This document shows positions 1-8,437 of a stretch of DNA of 64,000 nucleotides, piece by piece; the first letter of the stretch is position 1, and each line of letters opens with the position of its first letter. The notes under the pieces were generated by a model. It was not told the origin of the DNA and did no database searches. It was given only the letters and a program-made list of their open reading frames with translations. The position numbers and the translations under genes were made by a program. The stretch lies in assembly GCF_038957035.1 (NCBI RefSeq), contig NZ_CP152412.1, positions 8,552,501-8,616,500 on the forward strand, in the 5' to 3' direction. This DNA comes from Bradyrhizobium sp. B097. GTDB taxonomy: Bacteria; Pseudomonadota; Alphaproteobacteria; Rhizobiales; Xanthobacteraceae.

Positions 1-60
1 GCGACGATCCCGTCGATCATCCTGCCCGGGGCTTACCCCTCTCCCCACCCCTCCCCCATC

Positions 61-123
61 GCAAGTCGGGCCTGCCCGACTTGCGCAAATCAACTATGCG
101 CAACCGGGGTAGACCCCGGTTGC
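61..123. repeat. Two adjacent perfect hairpins at the left edge
   Basis: Two consecutive inverted repeats lie here. The first has arms GCAAGTCGGGC and GCCCGACTTGC (61-71 and 74-84). The second has arms GCAACCGGGGT and ACCCCGGTTGC (100-110 and 113-123). They sit in the gene-free stretch at 1-251 and resemble the palindromic intergenic elements seen elsewhere in the window. Neither is followed by a T-run, so they are not obvious terminators. Confidence 0.6.
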
Positions 124-193
124 GTGGGAGGGAGCCCGCGCAACGTGCCCACCTTACGCAATTTCAGATGAGATGACTCTCGAGGGGAGGGTC

Positions 194-225
194 AAGAAAA
201 AGCCGGCCCCTCATCGGGACCGGCT
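194..225 (-). terminator. Rho-independent terminator of the ABC binding-protein gene
   Basis: Read on the minus strand, an inverted repeat (AGCCGG..CCGGCT core, 201-225, 5-nt loop) is followed directly by a T-rich run (195-200). It lies about 27 bp beyond the stop codon of the binding-protein gene, the expected place for an intrinsic terminator. Confidence 0.7.
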
Positions 226-251
226 CTTCGTTTCCGCAGATCGCGACCAGC

Positions 252-1403
252 TCACATCGCCGGGACGTATTTGCCGTCCTTGACCGTGAGCAGGATGCGC
301 GAGCGGTCGTCGAGGCCGTAGCGGTCCTTTTCGGTCCAGTTGTAGACGCCCTGGCTTGCGACGATCTCCTTCTCGGAGATGAACGCCTGGCGGATCGCCT
401 CGCGGAATTCCGGCGTGCCGGGCTTGGCGGTCTTCAGCGCCGTCGGGATGATGCGCTTCAGCACCTCGAAGGCGTCGAAGGAATGGCCGGCGAACTGGCT
501 GCGGCTGTTGGCGCCGTACTTGGCTTCATAGGCCGCGTTCAGCGTCAGGCCCGGCTTCTTGGTCAACGCGCTGTCGGCTTGGGTTTCCGGCGACATCACC
601 GGGCCCGCCGACATGATGACGCCTTCCGCGGATGCGCCCGCGATGCGGATGAAGTCCATCGTGGCGGCACCGTGGGTCTGGTAGATCAGGCCCTTATAGC
701 CGCGCTCGCGCAGCGCGGTCTGCGGCAGCGCCGCGGCGGTGCCGGAGGCGCCGACCAGGATGGCGTCGGGATTGGCGGCGACGAGCTTCAGCACCTGGCC
801 CGCGACCGACGTATCCGGACGCGCGAAGCGCTCCTCATCGGTCATGGTCAGGCCCATCGGCACGGCCTGGGCCTTGAAGTCGTTGACCCAGAGATCGCCG
901 TAGGAATCCGAATAGCCGATATAGCCGACGGTCTTGATGTTGTGCGCCTTCATGTGCTCGTAGAGCACCTTGCCCATGATCGGAATCGACTGCGGCAGGT
1001 CGACCGACCACTTTGCGCGGGCCTCATTGATCGGGAACGGCGCGAGGCCGAGATGCGGGATGCCGGCCTCGTTGGCGACCGTCGACACTGCGATCGTCGT
1101 CGGCGTGATGCAGGAGCCCATGATGATGTCGGCCTTGGACTCGGTGACGAAGCGCCGCGTGTTGGTGGTCGCAGCCGTCGGATCGCCGGCGTCGTCGAGC
1201 ACGATCAGCTTCAGCGGCACGCCGCCGATCTCCTTCGGCACGAAATCGAGCGCGTTGCGCTCGGGAATGCCGAGCGCCGCGGCGGGGCCGGTGGTCGAGA
1301 TCGAGATGCCGATGGTGATTTCATTGGTCTGCGCCTGCGCGGACGCGCCCGGCAGCGCGAAAACAGCTGCGAGCGCTGCTGCGGCGAGAGTGGCCTTCCT
1401 CAT
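252..1403 (-). CDS. ABC transporter substrate-binding protein (LivK/HAAT family)
   Basis: Periplasmic type I binding protein of the hydrophobic amino acid transporter family, expected to deliver a ligand to an ABC importer. The 383 residues begin with a signal peptide ending at ASAQA (about residue 24) and continue with the family opening EITIGISISTTGPAAALG and an LDDAGDP segment, normal for LivK-type proteins. A strong GGGAGGAATGA ribosome site precedes the ATG. No permease or ATPase gene is in the window, but the window ends just downstream. It follows the thioesterase on the same strand with an 88-bp gap holding a GGTTTAAACC palindrome. Many rhizobial members of this family bind aromatic or branched acids rather than amino acids; the aromatic-pathway neighbours favour that here, but this is inference. 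Confidence 0.88.
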   Translation of the reverse strand: MRKATLAAAALAAVFALPGASAQAQTNEITIGISISTTGPAAALGIPERNALDFVPKEIGGVPLKLIVLDDAGDPTAATTNTRRFVTESKADIIMGSCITPTTIAVSTVANEAGIPHLGLAPFPINEARAKWSVDLPQSIPIMGKVLYEHMKAHNIKTVGYIGYSDSYGDLWVNDFKAQAVPMGLTMTDEERFARPDTSVAGQVLKLVAANPDAILVGASGTAAALPQTALRERGYKGLIYQTHGAATMDFIRIAGASAEGVIMSAGPVMSPETQADSALTKKPGLTLNAAYEAKYGANSRSQFAGHSFDAFEVLKRIIPTALKTAKPGTPEFREAIRQAFISEKEIVASQGVYNWTEKDRYGLDDRSRILLTVKDGKYVPAM

Positions 1404-1491
1404 TCATTCCTCCCTGCGGATATGTTTTTTGGGTTTAAACCAGTTTTGCGGGCCAATTCAGCCCCTTCTTTAGGTCATGAGGGGCTGCAAG

Positions 1492-1911
1492 TCAGCCCTT
1501 CAGGAAGCGGTCGATGACCTCCTGCGGAAATGGCGCCGATTTCAGCCTGGCGGGATCGTCCGGGTGGCGGCCGACCAGCACCCTTGTCTCGAATGCCTCG
1601 ATCGCCAATGCCTCGCCCTTGAACACGCGGTGCACCACCTCGAAGCTCGAGCGCTTGATGCTCTCGATCCGGCTCTCGATGGTGATCCAGTCGCCATGGG
1701 TCGACGGGATGTGGAATTTCGCGCGCGTGTCGACCATGGGAATGCCGACCAGGCCGTATTTGTGGACGAGGTCCTGTTTCGAGCAACCGGCCGCTTCGAA
1801 CATGATCGAGGTCGAGTCGTCGAACATCGCGAAGTAGCGCGGGTAGTAGACGATGTTAGCGGGGTCGCAATCGCCCCACTGGATCTGCACGTCGCGCCGA
1901 TTGACGAACAT
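1492..1911 (-). CDS. Acyl-CoA thioesterase, 4-hydroxybenzoyl-CoA thioesterase type
   Basis: Single hotdog-fold protein of 139 residues, the usual length for the family. Near the N-terminus it carries WGDCDPANIVYYPRY, which matches the active-site segment of the Pseudomonas 4-hydroxybenzoyl-CoA thioesterase; the catalytic aspartate would be Asp16. It would hydrolyse an aromatic or short acyl-CoA to free acid plus CoA in the cytoplasm. It lies 63 bp downstream of the SDR gene in the same direction as the ligase and hydratase genes. A reasonable role is release of 4-hydroxybenzoate or a related acid from its CoA ester at the end of side-chain shortening, feeding PobA at 9.7 kb. The substrate is not determined by the sequence. 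Confidence 0.85.
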   Translation of the reverse strand: MFVNRRDVQIQWGDCDPANIVYYPRYFAMFDDSTSIMFEAAGCSKQDLVHKYGLVGIPMVDTRAKFHIPSTHGDWITIESRIESIKRSSFEVVHRVFKGEALAIEAFETRVLVGRHPDDPARLKSAPFPQEVIDRFLKG

Positions 1912-1974
1912 GGTCTATCCTCGATTGACCGGGGTCGATCCGGAAGGACGTTTTGCGCTCTTCCGGATCATGCT

Positions 1975-2736
1975 TCAGCGTGGCGCCATCCGGAGCGCGG
2001 CATCGAGCCGCACCACTTCGCCGTTCAGATAGGGATTGTCGATCATGTGCAGCGCCAGCGAGGCGAACTCGTCGGCCTGCCCGAGCCGGCGCGGGAACGG
2101 GATCGCGGCAGCGAGCGAGTCCTGCGCCTCCTGCGGCAGGCCGGCCAGCAAGGGCGTCATGAACAGGCCGGGCGCGATGGTCAGCACGCGGATGCCGAAT
2201 TGCGCAAGCTCGCGCGCGATCGGCAAGGTCATCGCGACGATGCCGCCCTTGGAGGCCGAATAGGCCGCCTGCCCGATCTGGCCGTCATAGGCCGCAACCG
2301 ACGCCGTCGAGATCACGACGCCGCGCTCGCCGGTCGCGAGCGGCTCGAGCTTCGCCATATCTGCTGTCGCCAGCCGCAGCATGTTGAAGGAGCCGATCAG
2401 ATTGACCTTGATCACCTTGTCGAAGTCGGCCAGCGCCATCGGCCCCTCGCGGCCGATCACGCGCTTGGCCACTCCGATGCCGGCACAGTTCACCAGCACG
2501 CGGGCCGGACCGTGCGCCTTGGCGGCAGCAGCGACCGCGGCTTCGGCAGCGGCCGCATCGGCAACGTCGCAGACCACCGGAATGCCGCCGATCTCGGCGG
2601 CGACGCTCTCGGCGAGCTTGGCGTTGAGGTCGCAGACCGCGACCTTGGCGCCCTGCGCAGCCAGCTGGCGCGCGGTCGCCGCGCCCAATCCCGATGCGCC
2701 GCCGGTGACGATGGCGGCCTGGTCCTTCAACTGCAT
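1975..2736 (-). CDS. SDR-family 3-hydroxyacyl-CoA dehydrogenase-like oxidoreductase
   Basis: Classical short-chain dehydrogenase of 253 residues. The NAD-binding motif TGGASGLG is at residues 11-18, NCAGIG follows, and the catalytic set is Ser146, Tyr159 and Lys163 (AYSASKGG). Overall it resembles type II 3-hydroxyacyl-CoA dehydrogenases (HSD17B10-like), which oxidise 3-hydroxyacyl-CoA to 3-ketoacyl-CoA. It sits 20 bp downstream of the acyl-CoA ligase gene on the same strand, so it is probably part of the same operon. A close paralogue lies at 33405-34163 in a second ligase/hydratase cluster: the two share the MQLKD start, a near-identical active-site region and the LRMAPR/IRMAPR ending. Confidence 0.87.
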   Translation of the reverse strand: MQLKDQAAIVTGGASGLGAATARQLAAQGAKVAVCDLNAKLAESVAAEIGGIPVVCDVADAAAAEAAVAAAAKAHGPARVLVNCAGIGVAKRVIGREGPMALADFDKVIKVNLIGSFNMLRLATADMAKLEPLATGERGVVISTASVAAYDGQIGQAAYSASKGGIVAMTLPIARELAQFGIRVLTIAPGLFMTPLLAGLPQEAQDSLAAAIPFPRRLGQADEFASLALHMIDNPYLNGEVVRLDAALRMAPR

Positions 2737-2756
2737 GGCATTCTCTCCTTGAATGG

Positions 2757-4628
2757 TCAGACGAGTTTGATCACCGATGCCGGCGGCACCGGCGCATAGA
2801 GCGCTTCGATGATGTCAGTGCGATGCTCCAGCACCGCGCGCTGGTTGATCGAGCCCTTGTCGGTGACCTCGCCGCGATCGATCGACAGCGGCGTGTCGAG
2901 CAGGATCGCCCGCGCGATCCGGTTCGACGAACCGGTGGCGCTCGCAAGGACCCGCGCGAAACGTTCGCGGAAGGCAGCACGCATCAGCGGGTCATTGGCC
3001 GCAGCCGCGATGTCGCCAGAGGCAAGCTGTGGATTGATCAGGCGGCAGCCATCGAGATCGAGGATCACGATCGCCGCCAGCTCGTCGCGGTTGAGCCCCG
3101 CGATCACGACGTCGCGCACCAGCGGCGCGCAGGTGCCGACGAAGCGGGCCCTTAAGGGTCCGACGCTGACCCAGGTGCCGCTCGCCAGCTTGAAATCCTC
3201 CGCGATGCGGCCATCGAAATCGAAGCCGGCAGCGAGATCACCAGCGTTGGCCGGCTTCAGCGCATCGCCGAACTTGTAAAAGCCTTCCTCGTCGAACGCC
3301 TTGGCGGTGAGCTCGGGCTGCCGCCAGTAGCCGGGCGTCACGTTGGGACCTTTGGCGCGCACCTCGAGCTTGCCGTTGTTCGGGACCAGCTTCGCATCAT
3401 TGCCCGACACCGGAAGCCCGACATGGCCGGAGCGGCTGGTATCGGGCCGCACCGACATGAAGAACGGCGAGGTCTCGGTAGCGCCGAGCCCGGTCAGCAT
3501 GGGTACGCGGTAGCCCGTCTCCTGCACCGCGAGCGCATCGAGGCTGTTCCAGATGAACGGCGACAACGCCGCACCCGAGAAGAACATGGCATGCAGCCGG
3601 TGGAAGAATTTTGCCCGCAGACCTGCGTCGTCGCGCAGATAGGGCAGCAGCGATTCATAGCCTTTGGGCACGTTGAAATAGACCGTCGGCGAGATCTCGC
3701 GCAGGTTACGCACGGTCTCCTCGATGCCGCCAGGCATCGGCTTGCCCTCATCGAGATACATCGAACCGCCGTTATAGAGCGTCAGCCCGACATTGTGGTT
3801 GCCGCCAAACGTGTGATTCCACGGCAGCCAGTCGACGATGACAGGCGGCTCATCCTTCAGGAACGCCAATGTCTCCCGCAGCATCACCTGGTTGGCGCAG
3901 ATCATGCGCTGGGTGTTGATGACGGCCTTGGGATTGCCGGTCGAGCCCGACGTCAGCAGGAATTTTGCAATGGTATCCGGGCCGATCGCGGCATGGGTCG
4001 CGTCGAGGCGCGGATCTTCCGGCGTTGGCACGAGATCGGCGAGCCGCGTCACCTCGCGGCCGGGCACGGTCCCGCGGCTTGCCGCGATCTCGACGTCGGG
4101 GCCGATATTGACGCGCAGGGCGTCGGCGAATTTGTCGGCATCGTCGACGAAGACGAGGCCCGGCGTCAAAAGCTTGATGACGAAGCTGAGCTTGCCGTAG
4201 TCGCGCGACACCAGCGAGTAGGCCGGCGACACCGGACAGAACGGAATGCCGGCATAGAGTGCGCCGAGTGCAATCAGCGCGTGATCGATCGAATTGCCTG
4301 ACAGGATCACGATCGGTCGCTCGGCCGACAGCCCGCGCGCGATCAGCGCGGACGCGATGCGTCGGGTCGTCTCCAACAACTGCGCGTAGCTGATCTGCCG
4401 CCAGCCTCCGCCGGCTGCACGTTCGGCCATGAACACCCGGCTCGGCTCGGCTTTCGCCCAGTGATGCAGCCGGTCGGTGAGGCGAACGGGATAGTCGGCG
4501 AGATTGAGCTTGGGGCGGAGGTAGATCGTGCCGTCGTCGCCGCGCTCGACGGTGACATCAGGGTTGCCGAACGAAATCGGGCGCAGCGGATGCGCACTCG
4601 CAGCGGACGCAGACGGCGTGGCGTTCAT
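2757..4628 (-). CDS. Feruloyl-CoA synthase-like acyl-CoA ligase
   Basis: AMP-forming ligase of about 623 residues that should activate a carboxylic acid to its CoA thioester. It has the ATP-binding P-loop LLTSGSTGNPKAVINT, the PVSPAYSLVSRDYGKL segment typical of feruloyl-CoA synthases, a GLGATETSPF motif and an EDFKLASGTWVSVG segment. The ATG at 4628 overlaps the TGA of the upstream hydratase as ATGA, giving translational coupling; a longer in-frame reading into the hydratase gene is a shadow. Feruloyl-CoA synthases convert ferulate, caffeate and p-coumarate to CoA esters, which fits the hydratase, dehydrogenase and thioesterase beside it. A paralogue is at 30487-32352. The exact substrate is inferred. 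Confidence 0.85.
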   Translation of the reverse strand: MNATPSASAASAHPLRPISFGNPDVTVERGDDGTIYLRPKLNLADYPVRLTDRLHHWAKAEPSRVFMAERAAGGGWRQISYAQLLETTRRIASALIARGLSAERPIVILSGNSIDHALIALGALYAGIPFCPVSPAYSLVSRDYGKLSFVIKLLTPGLVFVDDADKFADALRVNIGPDVEIAASRGTVPGREVTRLADLVPTPEDPRLDATHAAIGPDTIAKFLLTSGSTGNPKAVINTQRMICANQVMLRETLAFLKDEPPVIVDWLPWNHTFGGNHNVGLTLYNGGSMYLDEGKPMPGGIEETVRNLREISPTVYFNVPKGYESLLPYLRDDAGLRAKFFHRLHAMFFSGAALSPFIWNSLDALAVQETGYRVPMLTGLGATETSPFFMSVRPDTSRSGHVGLPVSGNDAKLVPNNGKLEVRAKGPNVTPGYWRQPELTAKAFDEEGFYKFGDALKPANAGDLAAGFDFDGRIAEDFKLASGTWVSVGPLRARFVGTCAPLVRDVVIAGLNRDELAAIVILDLDGCRLINPQLASGDIAAAANDPLMRAAFRERFARVLASATGSSNRIARAILLDTPLSIDRGEVTDKGSINQRAVLEHRTDIIEALYAPVPPASVIKLV

Positions 4629-5437
4629 GTCGGCTTCACCTTGGCGGTCTTGCGATCCAGGAAGGCGCGGATGCGCTTCTTGGCTTCCTTGTCGCTCTGC
4701 GCCACCGTCGCCATCAGCGATTCCATCAAGAGGCCGGTCTGCGGATTGGCCTCGGCGATCATCGGCAGCGCCTGCAGCACGGCGAAATTGGTCAGCGGCG
4801 CATTGGCGGCGACGCGCTCGGCCAGCTCCAGCGCCTTGGGCAACGCGCCGTCGGCTTCGGTGAGATATTGCGAGAAGCCGTAGGCCGCGCCCTCGGTCGC
4901 CGAATAGACCCGGCCGGTCAGCATCATGTCCGCCATCCGGGGCACGCCGATCAGGCGCGGCAGCCGCACCGATCCGCCGCCGCCGACGAAGATGCCGCGC
5001 TGGCCCTCGGGCAGCGCGAAGTAGGCCGACGGCTCGGCGACCCGGATATGCGCCGCGCAGGCAAGCTCCAGTCCGCCGCCGATCACCGCGCCCTTCAGCG
5101 CGGCGATCACCGGCACGCGGCAATACTGGATGCGGTCGAACACGCGGTGCCACATCTGGGAATGCACCAGACCCTCGGTGGCGTCACGCTCGGTCAGTTC
5201 GGAGAGATCGAGGCCGGACGAGAAGTGATCGCCGACACCATGGATGACGACGGCGCCGACCGTGTCGGGAATCGCTGAAAAGCAATCCCGCAGCGCCAGG
5301 ATGATGCCGTCGTTCAGCGCATTGCGCTTGGCGGGCCGGTTGAGCCCGATGGTCAGCACCGCCCCTCGCATCTCGATCCTGAGCAGCGAGGCATCACCCG
5401 CGTCGGCAGCGTTTCCCATGGCGTTATTGTTTCCCAT
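4625..5437 (-). CDS. Enoyl-CoA hydratase/isomerase family protein
   Basis: Crotonase-fold protein of up to 270 residues. It contains the oxyanion-hole region with GGGLELACAAHI, keeping the first catalytic glutamate, and a FALPEGQRG segment that keeps the second. It is therefore a plausible true hydratase, or a hydratase-lyase acting on a hydroxycinnamoyl-CoA made by the ligase whose ATG overlaps this stop codon. The start is uncertain: ATG at 5437 lacks a good ribosome site, and an internal ATG at 5419 would remove six residues. It is the first gene of the minus-strand set running down to the ABC binding protein. A GTTAT-N5-ATAAC inverted repeat lies just upstream. Confidence 0.85.
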   Translation of the reverse strand: MGNNNAMGNAADAGDASLLRIEMRGAVLTIGLNRPAKRNALNDGIILALRDCFSAIPDTVGAVVIHGVGDHFSSGLDLSELTERDATEGLVHSQMWHRVFDRIQYCRVPVIAALKGAVIGGGLELACAAHIRVAEPSAYFALPEGQRGIFVGGGGSVRLPRLIGVPRMADMMLTGRVYSATEGAAYGFSQYLTEADGALPKALELAERVAANAPLTNFAVLQALPMIAEANPQTGLLMESLMATVAQSDKEAKKRIRAFLDRKTAKVKPT

Positions 5438-5445
5438 TCAGAATA

Positions 5446-5460
5446 GTTATGTTTTATAAC
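5446..5460. promoter_or_regulatory. Inverted repeat GTTAT-N5-ATAAC upstream of the hydratase gene
   Basis: Perfect 5-bp arms (5446-5450 and 5456-5460) in an AT-rich patch immediately upstream of the hydratase start, unlike the GC-rich surroundings. Its position suits an operator or promoter. GTTAT half-sites recur between the TRAP genes and pobA. Inferred only. Confidence 0.4.
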
Positions 5461-5543
5461 GATTGGCGCCGGAGTCAATATGGGACAATGGAAGGACTGA
5501 CTGAACCGGCCGTCATTGCACGCGGCCCAATTCCATTCGCGGT

Positions 5544-5644
5544 GTCATCACCCGCGAAAGCGGGTGATCCAGTATTCCAGAGACGCCAGTGCTTGAATCG
5601 AGAAGCCGCGGCGTACTGGATCGCCCGGTCAAGTGTGCGATGAC
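5544..5644. repeat. Intergenic palindromic repeat, family A
   Basis: About 100 bp beginning GTCATCACCCGCGAAAGCGG and ending in GATGAC, with internal arms CCAGTATTCCAG and TACTGGATCGCCCGGTC. Related copies are at 10954-11055 and 45656-45758. The element folds into a long imperfect hairpin and has no coding content. With family B it fills the 409-bp gap at 5438-5846. Confidence 0.75.
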
Positions 5645-5666
5645 GGTGGGGTGCCTCACAACGATC

Positions 5667-5787
5667 GTCGTCCTGGCGAAAGCCAGGACCCATAGCCACC
5701 GAATTTGCTTGTGAACGGGAACGCGGCCCCGGTGTCGCACGACAACTGACATTTGGGGTAATGGGTCCTGGCTTTCGCCAGGACGAC
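5667..5787. repeat. Intergenic palindromic repeat, family B
   Basis: About 120 bp with mirrored ends: GTCGTCCTGGCGAAAGCCAG at the left and GGGTCCTGGCTTTCGCCAGG followed by ACGAC at the right. Related copies are at 36328-36449 and 60322-60453, where the arms read GTCGTCCCGG..CCGGGACGAC or similar. Confidence 0.75.
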
Positions 5788-5846
5788 ACCGAATGTGTTG
5801 CGCCAGTTGTGAATCTCGGCGGATGGGACGAACAAGTGGGCGAAAG

Positions 5847-6308
5847 CTATAACACCTGATGCACGTCGATCACGACGCGGTCGGCGTGGCGGGCGGCGGA
5901 GCCGATGAAGATGTGCTCCATCAGCCAGCGGTACTTTTCGGCGCCGGTTTCGAATTTCGGCACGGTGCGGAAGTAGATCAGCTTCGGGTCGACCGGTTCG
6001 CCGCGCTTGAGCTTCTCGAGCAGATCGACCGGCCCGAAGCGGATGCCCTTGTTCTCGACATAGACGACGGCGCCGTCGTCGGTCTCGAAGGCATATTTTG
6101 CCTCCAGCTCGATCAGCTCGCTGGGCCGGATGATCTGGAAGTCGGCGCCGAACGGCAGCACCTTGCCGTTGACGGTCGCGCCCGTCACCTCGCCGCCGAT
6201 GATCGGAATGATGCGGCGGACGCCGGTGCCGATGTCGCCGGCGGAGGTCACCTCCGCGATCTTGGCGGTGATGGTGAAGACGTACCTGGTCTGAAGTTCG
6301 GGCACCAT
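5847..6308 (-). CDS. DUF3237 family protein
   Basis: Soluble protein of 153 residues without signal peptide or membrane segment. It has the features of DUF3237 proteins: an opening ELQTRYVFTITAKI, a central IIPIIGGEVTGATVNGKVLP, and YFRTVPKFETGAEKYRWLMEHIFIG near the end. The biochemical role of the family is not established. The gene lies 66 bp downstream of the TRAP large permease on the same strand, separated by a palindromic element. DUF3237 genes are often found beside catabolic clusters, so a role in substrate handling is possible but not shown. Confidence 0.8.
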   Translation of the reverse strand: MVPELQTRYVFTITAKIAEVTSAGDIGTGVRRIIPIIGGEVTGATVNGKVLPFGADFQIIRPSELIELEAKYAFETDDGAVVYVENKGIRFGPVDLLEKLKRGEPVDPKLIYFRTVPKFETGAEKYRWLMEHIFIGSAARHADRVVIDVHQVL

Positions 6309-6325
6309 GGATAACCTATATTTTT

Positions 6326-6376
6326 AGGCATGATCCTTTTCGGAAAACCGGGTCCCACTTTTCCGGGATCATGCCT
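6326..6376. repeat. Short palindromic repeat, family H (GCATGATC...GATCATGC)
   Basis: Perfect outer arms AGGCATGATCC and GGATCATGCCT enclose the GGAAAACCGGGTCCCACTTT core. Copies with the same plan occur at 15582-15656 and 54322-54369. This copy touches the stop codon of the TRAP large permease and could also stabilise or end its transcript. Confidence 0.75.
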
Positions 6377-7691
6377 AACCTATCATGCGCTGCGGCAGCC
6401 AGGTCGCCAGCAGCGGGAACAGGATCAGGATCACCAGCCGGATCAAATCGGTGATCACAAACGGCAGTACGCCGACGAAGATCGTCGACATGTTGACGTC
6501 CTTGATCACGCTCTTGATCACGAACACGTTCATGCCGACCGGCGGGTGGATCAGGCCGAGCTCCACCGTCATGACGATGATGATGCCGAACCAGATCGGG
6601 TCGAAGCCGAGCGCGGTCACCACCGGAAACACGATCGGCACGGTGAGGATCACCATCGCCATCGCGTCCATCAGGCAGCCGAGCACCAGATACATCATCA
6701 GGATCAGCGCCAGCACGCCGTAAGGACCGATGCCGAGCCCGGTGAGGAATTCGGTGACGTTCTGCGGCGTCTGGGTGATGGTGAGGAAATAGCCGAAGCA
6801 GAGCGCGCCGATCAGCACGGTGAACACCGCCGCCGCGGTGCGCGTTGCCTGCAGCAGCGATTGCAGGATGCCGTCCTTGGTCAGCTTGCCCCTGAGGATG
6901 CCGATGATGAAGGCACCGACCGCGCCGACCGCGCCCGCTTCGGTCGGGACGAAGAAGCCGCCATAGAGGCCGCCGATCACGAACAGGAACAGCAGCAGCG
7001 GCGACCAGACGTCGCGCATAGCCATGGCGCGCTCATGCCACGACGCCTTCTTGCCTGCCGGCAGGAAGCCCGGCCGCGTCACGCCGATGATGCCGATCGT
7101 GATCATGTGCATCAGGATCGCGAGCAGGCCCGGCACCACACCCGCGATGAACAGCTTGCCGATATCCTGCTGGGTGATGATGCCGTACACCGCAAGCACC
7201 GTGGATGGCGGCAGCATCGCCCCGAGCGTGCCGCCGACCGCGATCACGCCGGTCGAGAAGGATTGCGGATAGCCGAAGCGGCGCATTTCGGGATAGGCCA
7301 CCGCCGAGAAGGTCGCGGCGGTCGCGACCGACGAGCCCGAGATCGCGGCAAAACCGCCGCAGGCCGCGATGGTCGCAATGCCGAGGCCGCCCTTCCAGTG
7401 GCCGACGAAGGTGTTGGCGGCGCGGAACAGCTCACGGCTGATGCCCGAAACCGACACGAAGGCGCCCATCAAGAGGAACATCGGGATCACGCCGAAGGAA
7501 TAATCCGTCACCGTGCGCATCGTGGTCTGGCCGACCAGCTTCAGCGCCGGGGCGAAGCCGGTGAGATAGCCAAAGCCGGTGATGCCGACGAGGCCCATCG
7601 CCATGCCGACGGGCACACGCAACAGCATCAGCGCGAACAGGCAGACGAAGCCGATGACGGCGACGGCCTCTGGACTCAAATCGAGACTCAT
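6375..7691 (-). CDS. TRAP transporter large permease (DctM family)
   Basis: Highly hydrophobic protein of 438 residues with about twelve membrane segments, the transport channel of a tripartite ATP-independent periplasmic transporter. Family features include VPVGMAMGLVGITGFGYLTG near the N-terminus, IPMFLLMGAFVSVSGISREL, and AACGGFAAISGSSVATAATF followed by the PPSTVLAVYGIITQQDIGKLF region. It works with the small permease and binding protein encoded immediately upstream and uses an ion gradient to import an organic acid. The stop of the small permease is 6 bp before this start, so the three genes form one operon. Confidence 0.93.
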   Translation of the reverse strand: MSLDLSPEAVAVIGFVCLFALMLLRVPVGMAMGLVGITGFGYLTGFAPALKLVGQTTMRTVTDYSFGVIPMFLLMGAFVSVSGISRELFRAANTFVGHWKGGLGIATIAACGGFAAISGSSVATAATFSAVAYPEMRRFGYPQSFSTGVIAVGGTLGAMLPPSTVLAVYGIITQQDIGKLFIAGVVPGLLAILMHMITIGIIGVTRPGFLPAGKKASWHERAMAMRDVWSPLLLFLFVIGGLYGGFFVPTEAGAVGAVGAFIIGILRGKLTKDGILQSLLQATRTAAAVFTVLIGALCFGYFLTITQTPQNVTEFLTGLGIGPYGVLALILMMYLVLGCLMDAMAMVILTVPIVFPVVTALGFDPIWFGIIIVMTVELGLIHPPVGMNVFVIKSVIKDVNMSTIFVGVLPFVITDLIRLVILILFPLLATWLPQRMIG

Positions 7692-7697
7692 GGCCGT

Positions 7698-8264
7698 CTA
7701 CTCCGCGGTCTTGATCTTGGCATCATGGATATCTTCCGGATGGAAGATCAGGCGGTAGGTCCGGATCGCGATCAGCAGCACCGCGGAGACGTCGCCGAGC
7801 CACGACACCAGGAAGAACGGCCAGACCGGAACGCCGAGATCCATGGTGACGATGTGGCTGTTCCGGGTGTCGATCACCTTGTCGACCAGCGTGTAGGTCT
7901 GCACCGTCACCACGAACAGCAGCACCAGCGTCGCGAAGATATCGATCCAGCGCTGATAACGCGGCGAGGCATTGGCCCAGACCAGATCCACGGTGATGTG
8001 GGTGCCGCGATAGCTCGTCGCTGCGATGCCCCAGAAGATCAGGATGCCGAGCAGGAACTGGCCGAAATTGTAGTAGTCGGGGATCGTCACCGAGAAGAAC
8101 TTGCGCATGAACACCGCGGTGAAGGTGTTGAGCGCGACGACGCCGACGAAGAAGGCCGCCACCCATTCGATCGAATCGATGAAGCGGTCCATGAAATTCT
8201 TGCGCACCGGCTCGGGTGGACCGGTGATCGCGCCGTCCTGGGAAACTTCGGCAGATTGCGTCAT
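7698..8264 (-). CDS. TRAP transporter small permease (DctQ family)
   Basis: Protein of 188 residues with four predicted membrane helices (WVAAFFVGVVALNTFTAVFM, YYNFGQFLLGILIFWGIAAT, a segment at FATLVLLFVVTV, and VWPFFLVSWLGDVSAVLLIA). This is the standard DctQ plan, linking the binding protein to the DctM channel. The ATG at 8264 (MTQSAEVSQDG) was chosen because the longer frame would translate the family E intergenic repeat (PHPNPLPARAGRG), a common annotation artefact. It lies between the binding protein and the large permease on the same strand. Confidence 0.9.
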   Translation of the reverse strand: MTQSAEVSQDGAITGPPEPVRKNFMDRFIDSIEWVAAFFVGVVALNTFTAVFMRKFFSVTIPDYYNFGQFLLGILIFWGIAATSYRGTHITVDLVWANASPRYQRWIDIFATLVLLFVVTVQTYTLVDKVIDTRNSHIVTMDLGVPVWPFFLVSWLGDVSAVLLIAIRTYRLIFHPEDIHDAKIKTAE

Positions 8265-8278
8265 GCGTTGCTTCGATG

Positions 8279-8430
8279 AGCTCCCTCGCCCCGCTCTTGC
8301 GGGGAGAGGGTTGGGGTGAGGGGCTACTTCCACGAGTCGTGAATGCGGTGAGACCTATACCCCCTCACCCGGATCGCATCCGACGATGCGATCCGACCTC
8401 TCCCCGCACGCGGGGAGAGGTGAAGGGGTA
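8279..8430. repeat. Intergenic palindromic repeat, family E (double copy)
   Basis: Two related segments built on CTCTCCCCGC..GCGGGGAGAG: one at about 8279-8323, the other at about 8359-8430 with GGATCGCATCCGACGATGCG in the middle. The family is also at 22734-22896, 25161-25289, 33248-33386, 38021-38186 and 50477-50643. This copy lies between the TRAP binding-protein and small-permease genes. Confidence 0.75.
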
Positions 8431-8437
8431 GCGCAAA

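Noticed and set aside
4629..5153. N-terminal extension of the ligase at 2757
   Set aside because: The extra residues are the hydratase gene read in another frame; the ATGA overlap at 4625-4628 gives the true start.
6330..8279. Long plus-strand frame of 649 codons opposite the TRAP permease genes
   Set aside because: It is antisense to two well-supported membrane proteins, is extremely His/Asp/Arg-rich, and has no domain; it is a GC-rich shadow frame.
8265..8333. Longer start of the TRAP small permease
   Set aside because: The added residues (PHPNPLPARAGRG) translate a family E intergenic repeat, a common false extension.
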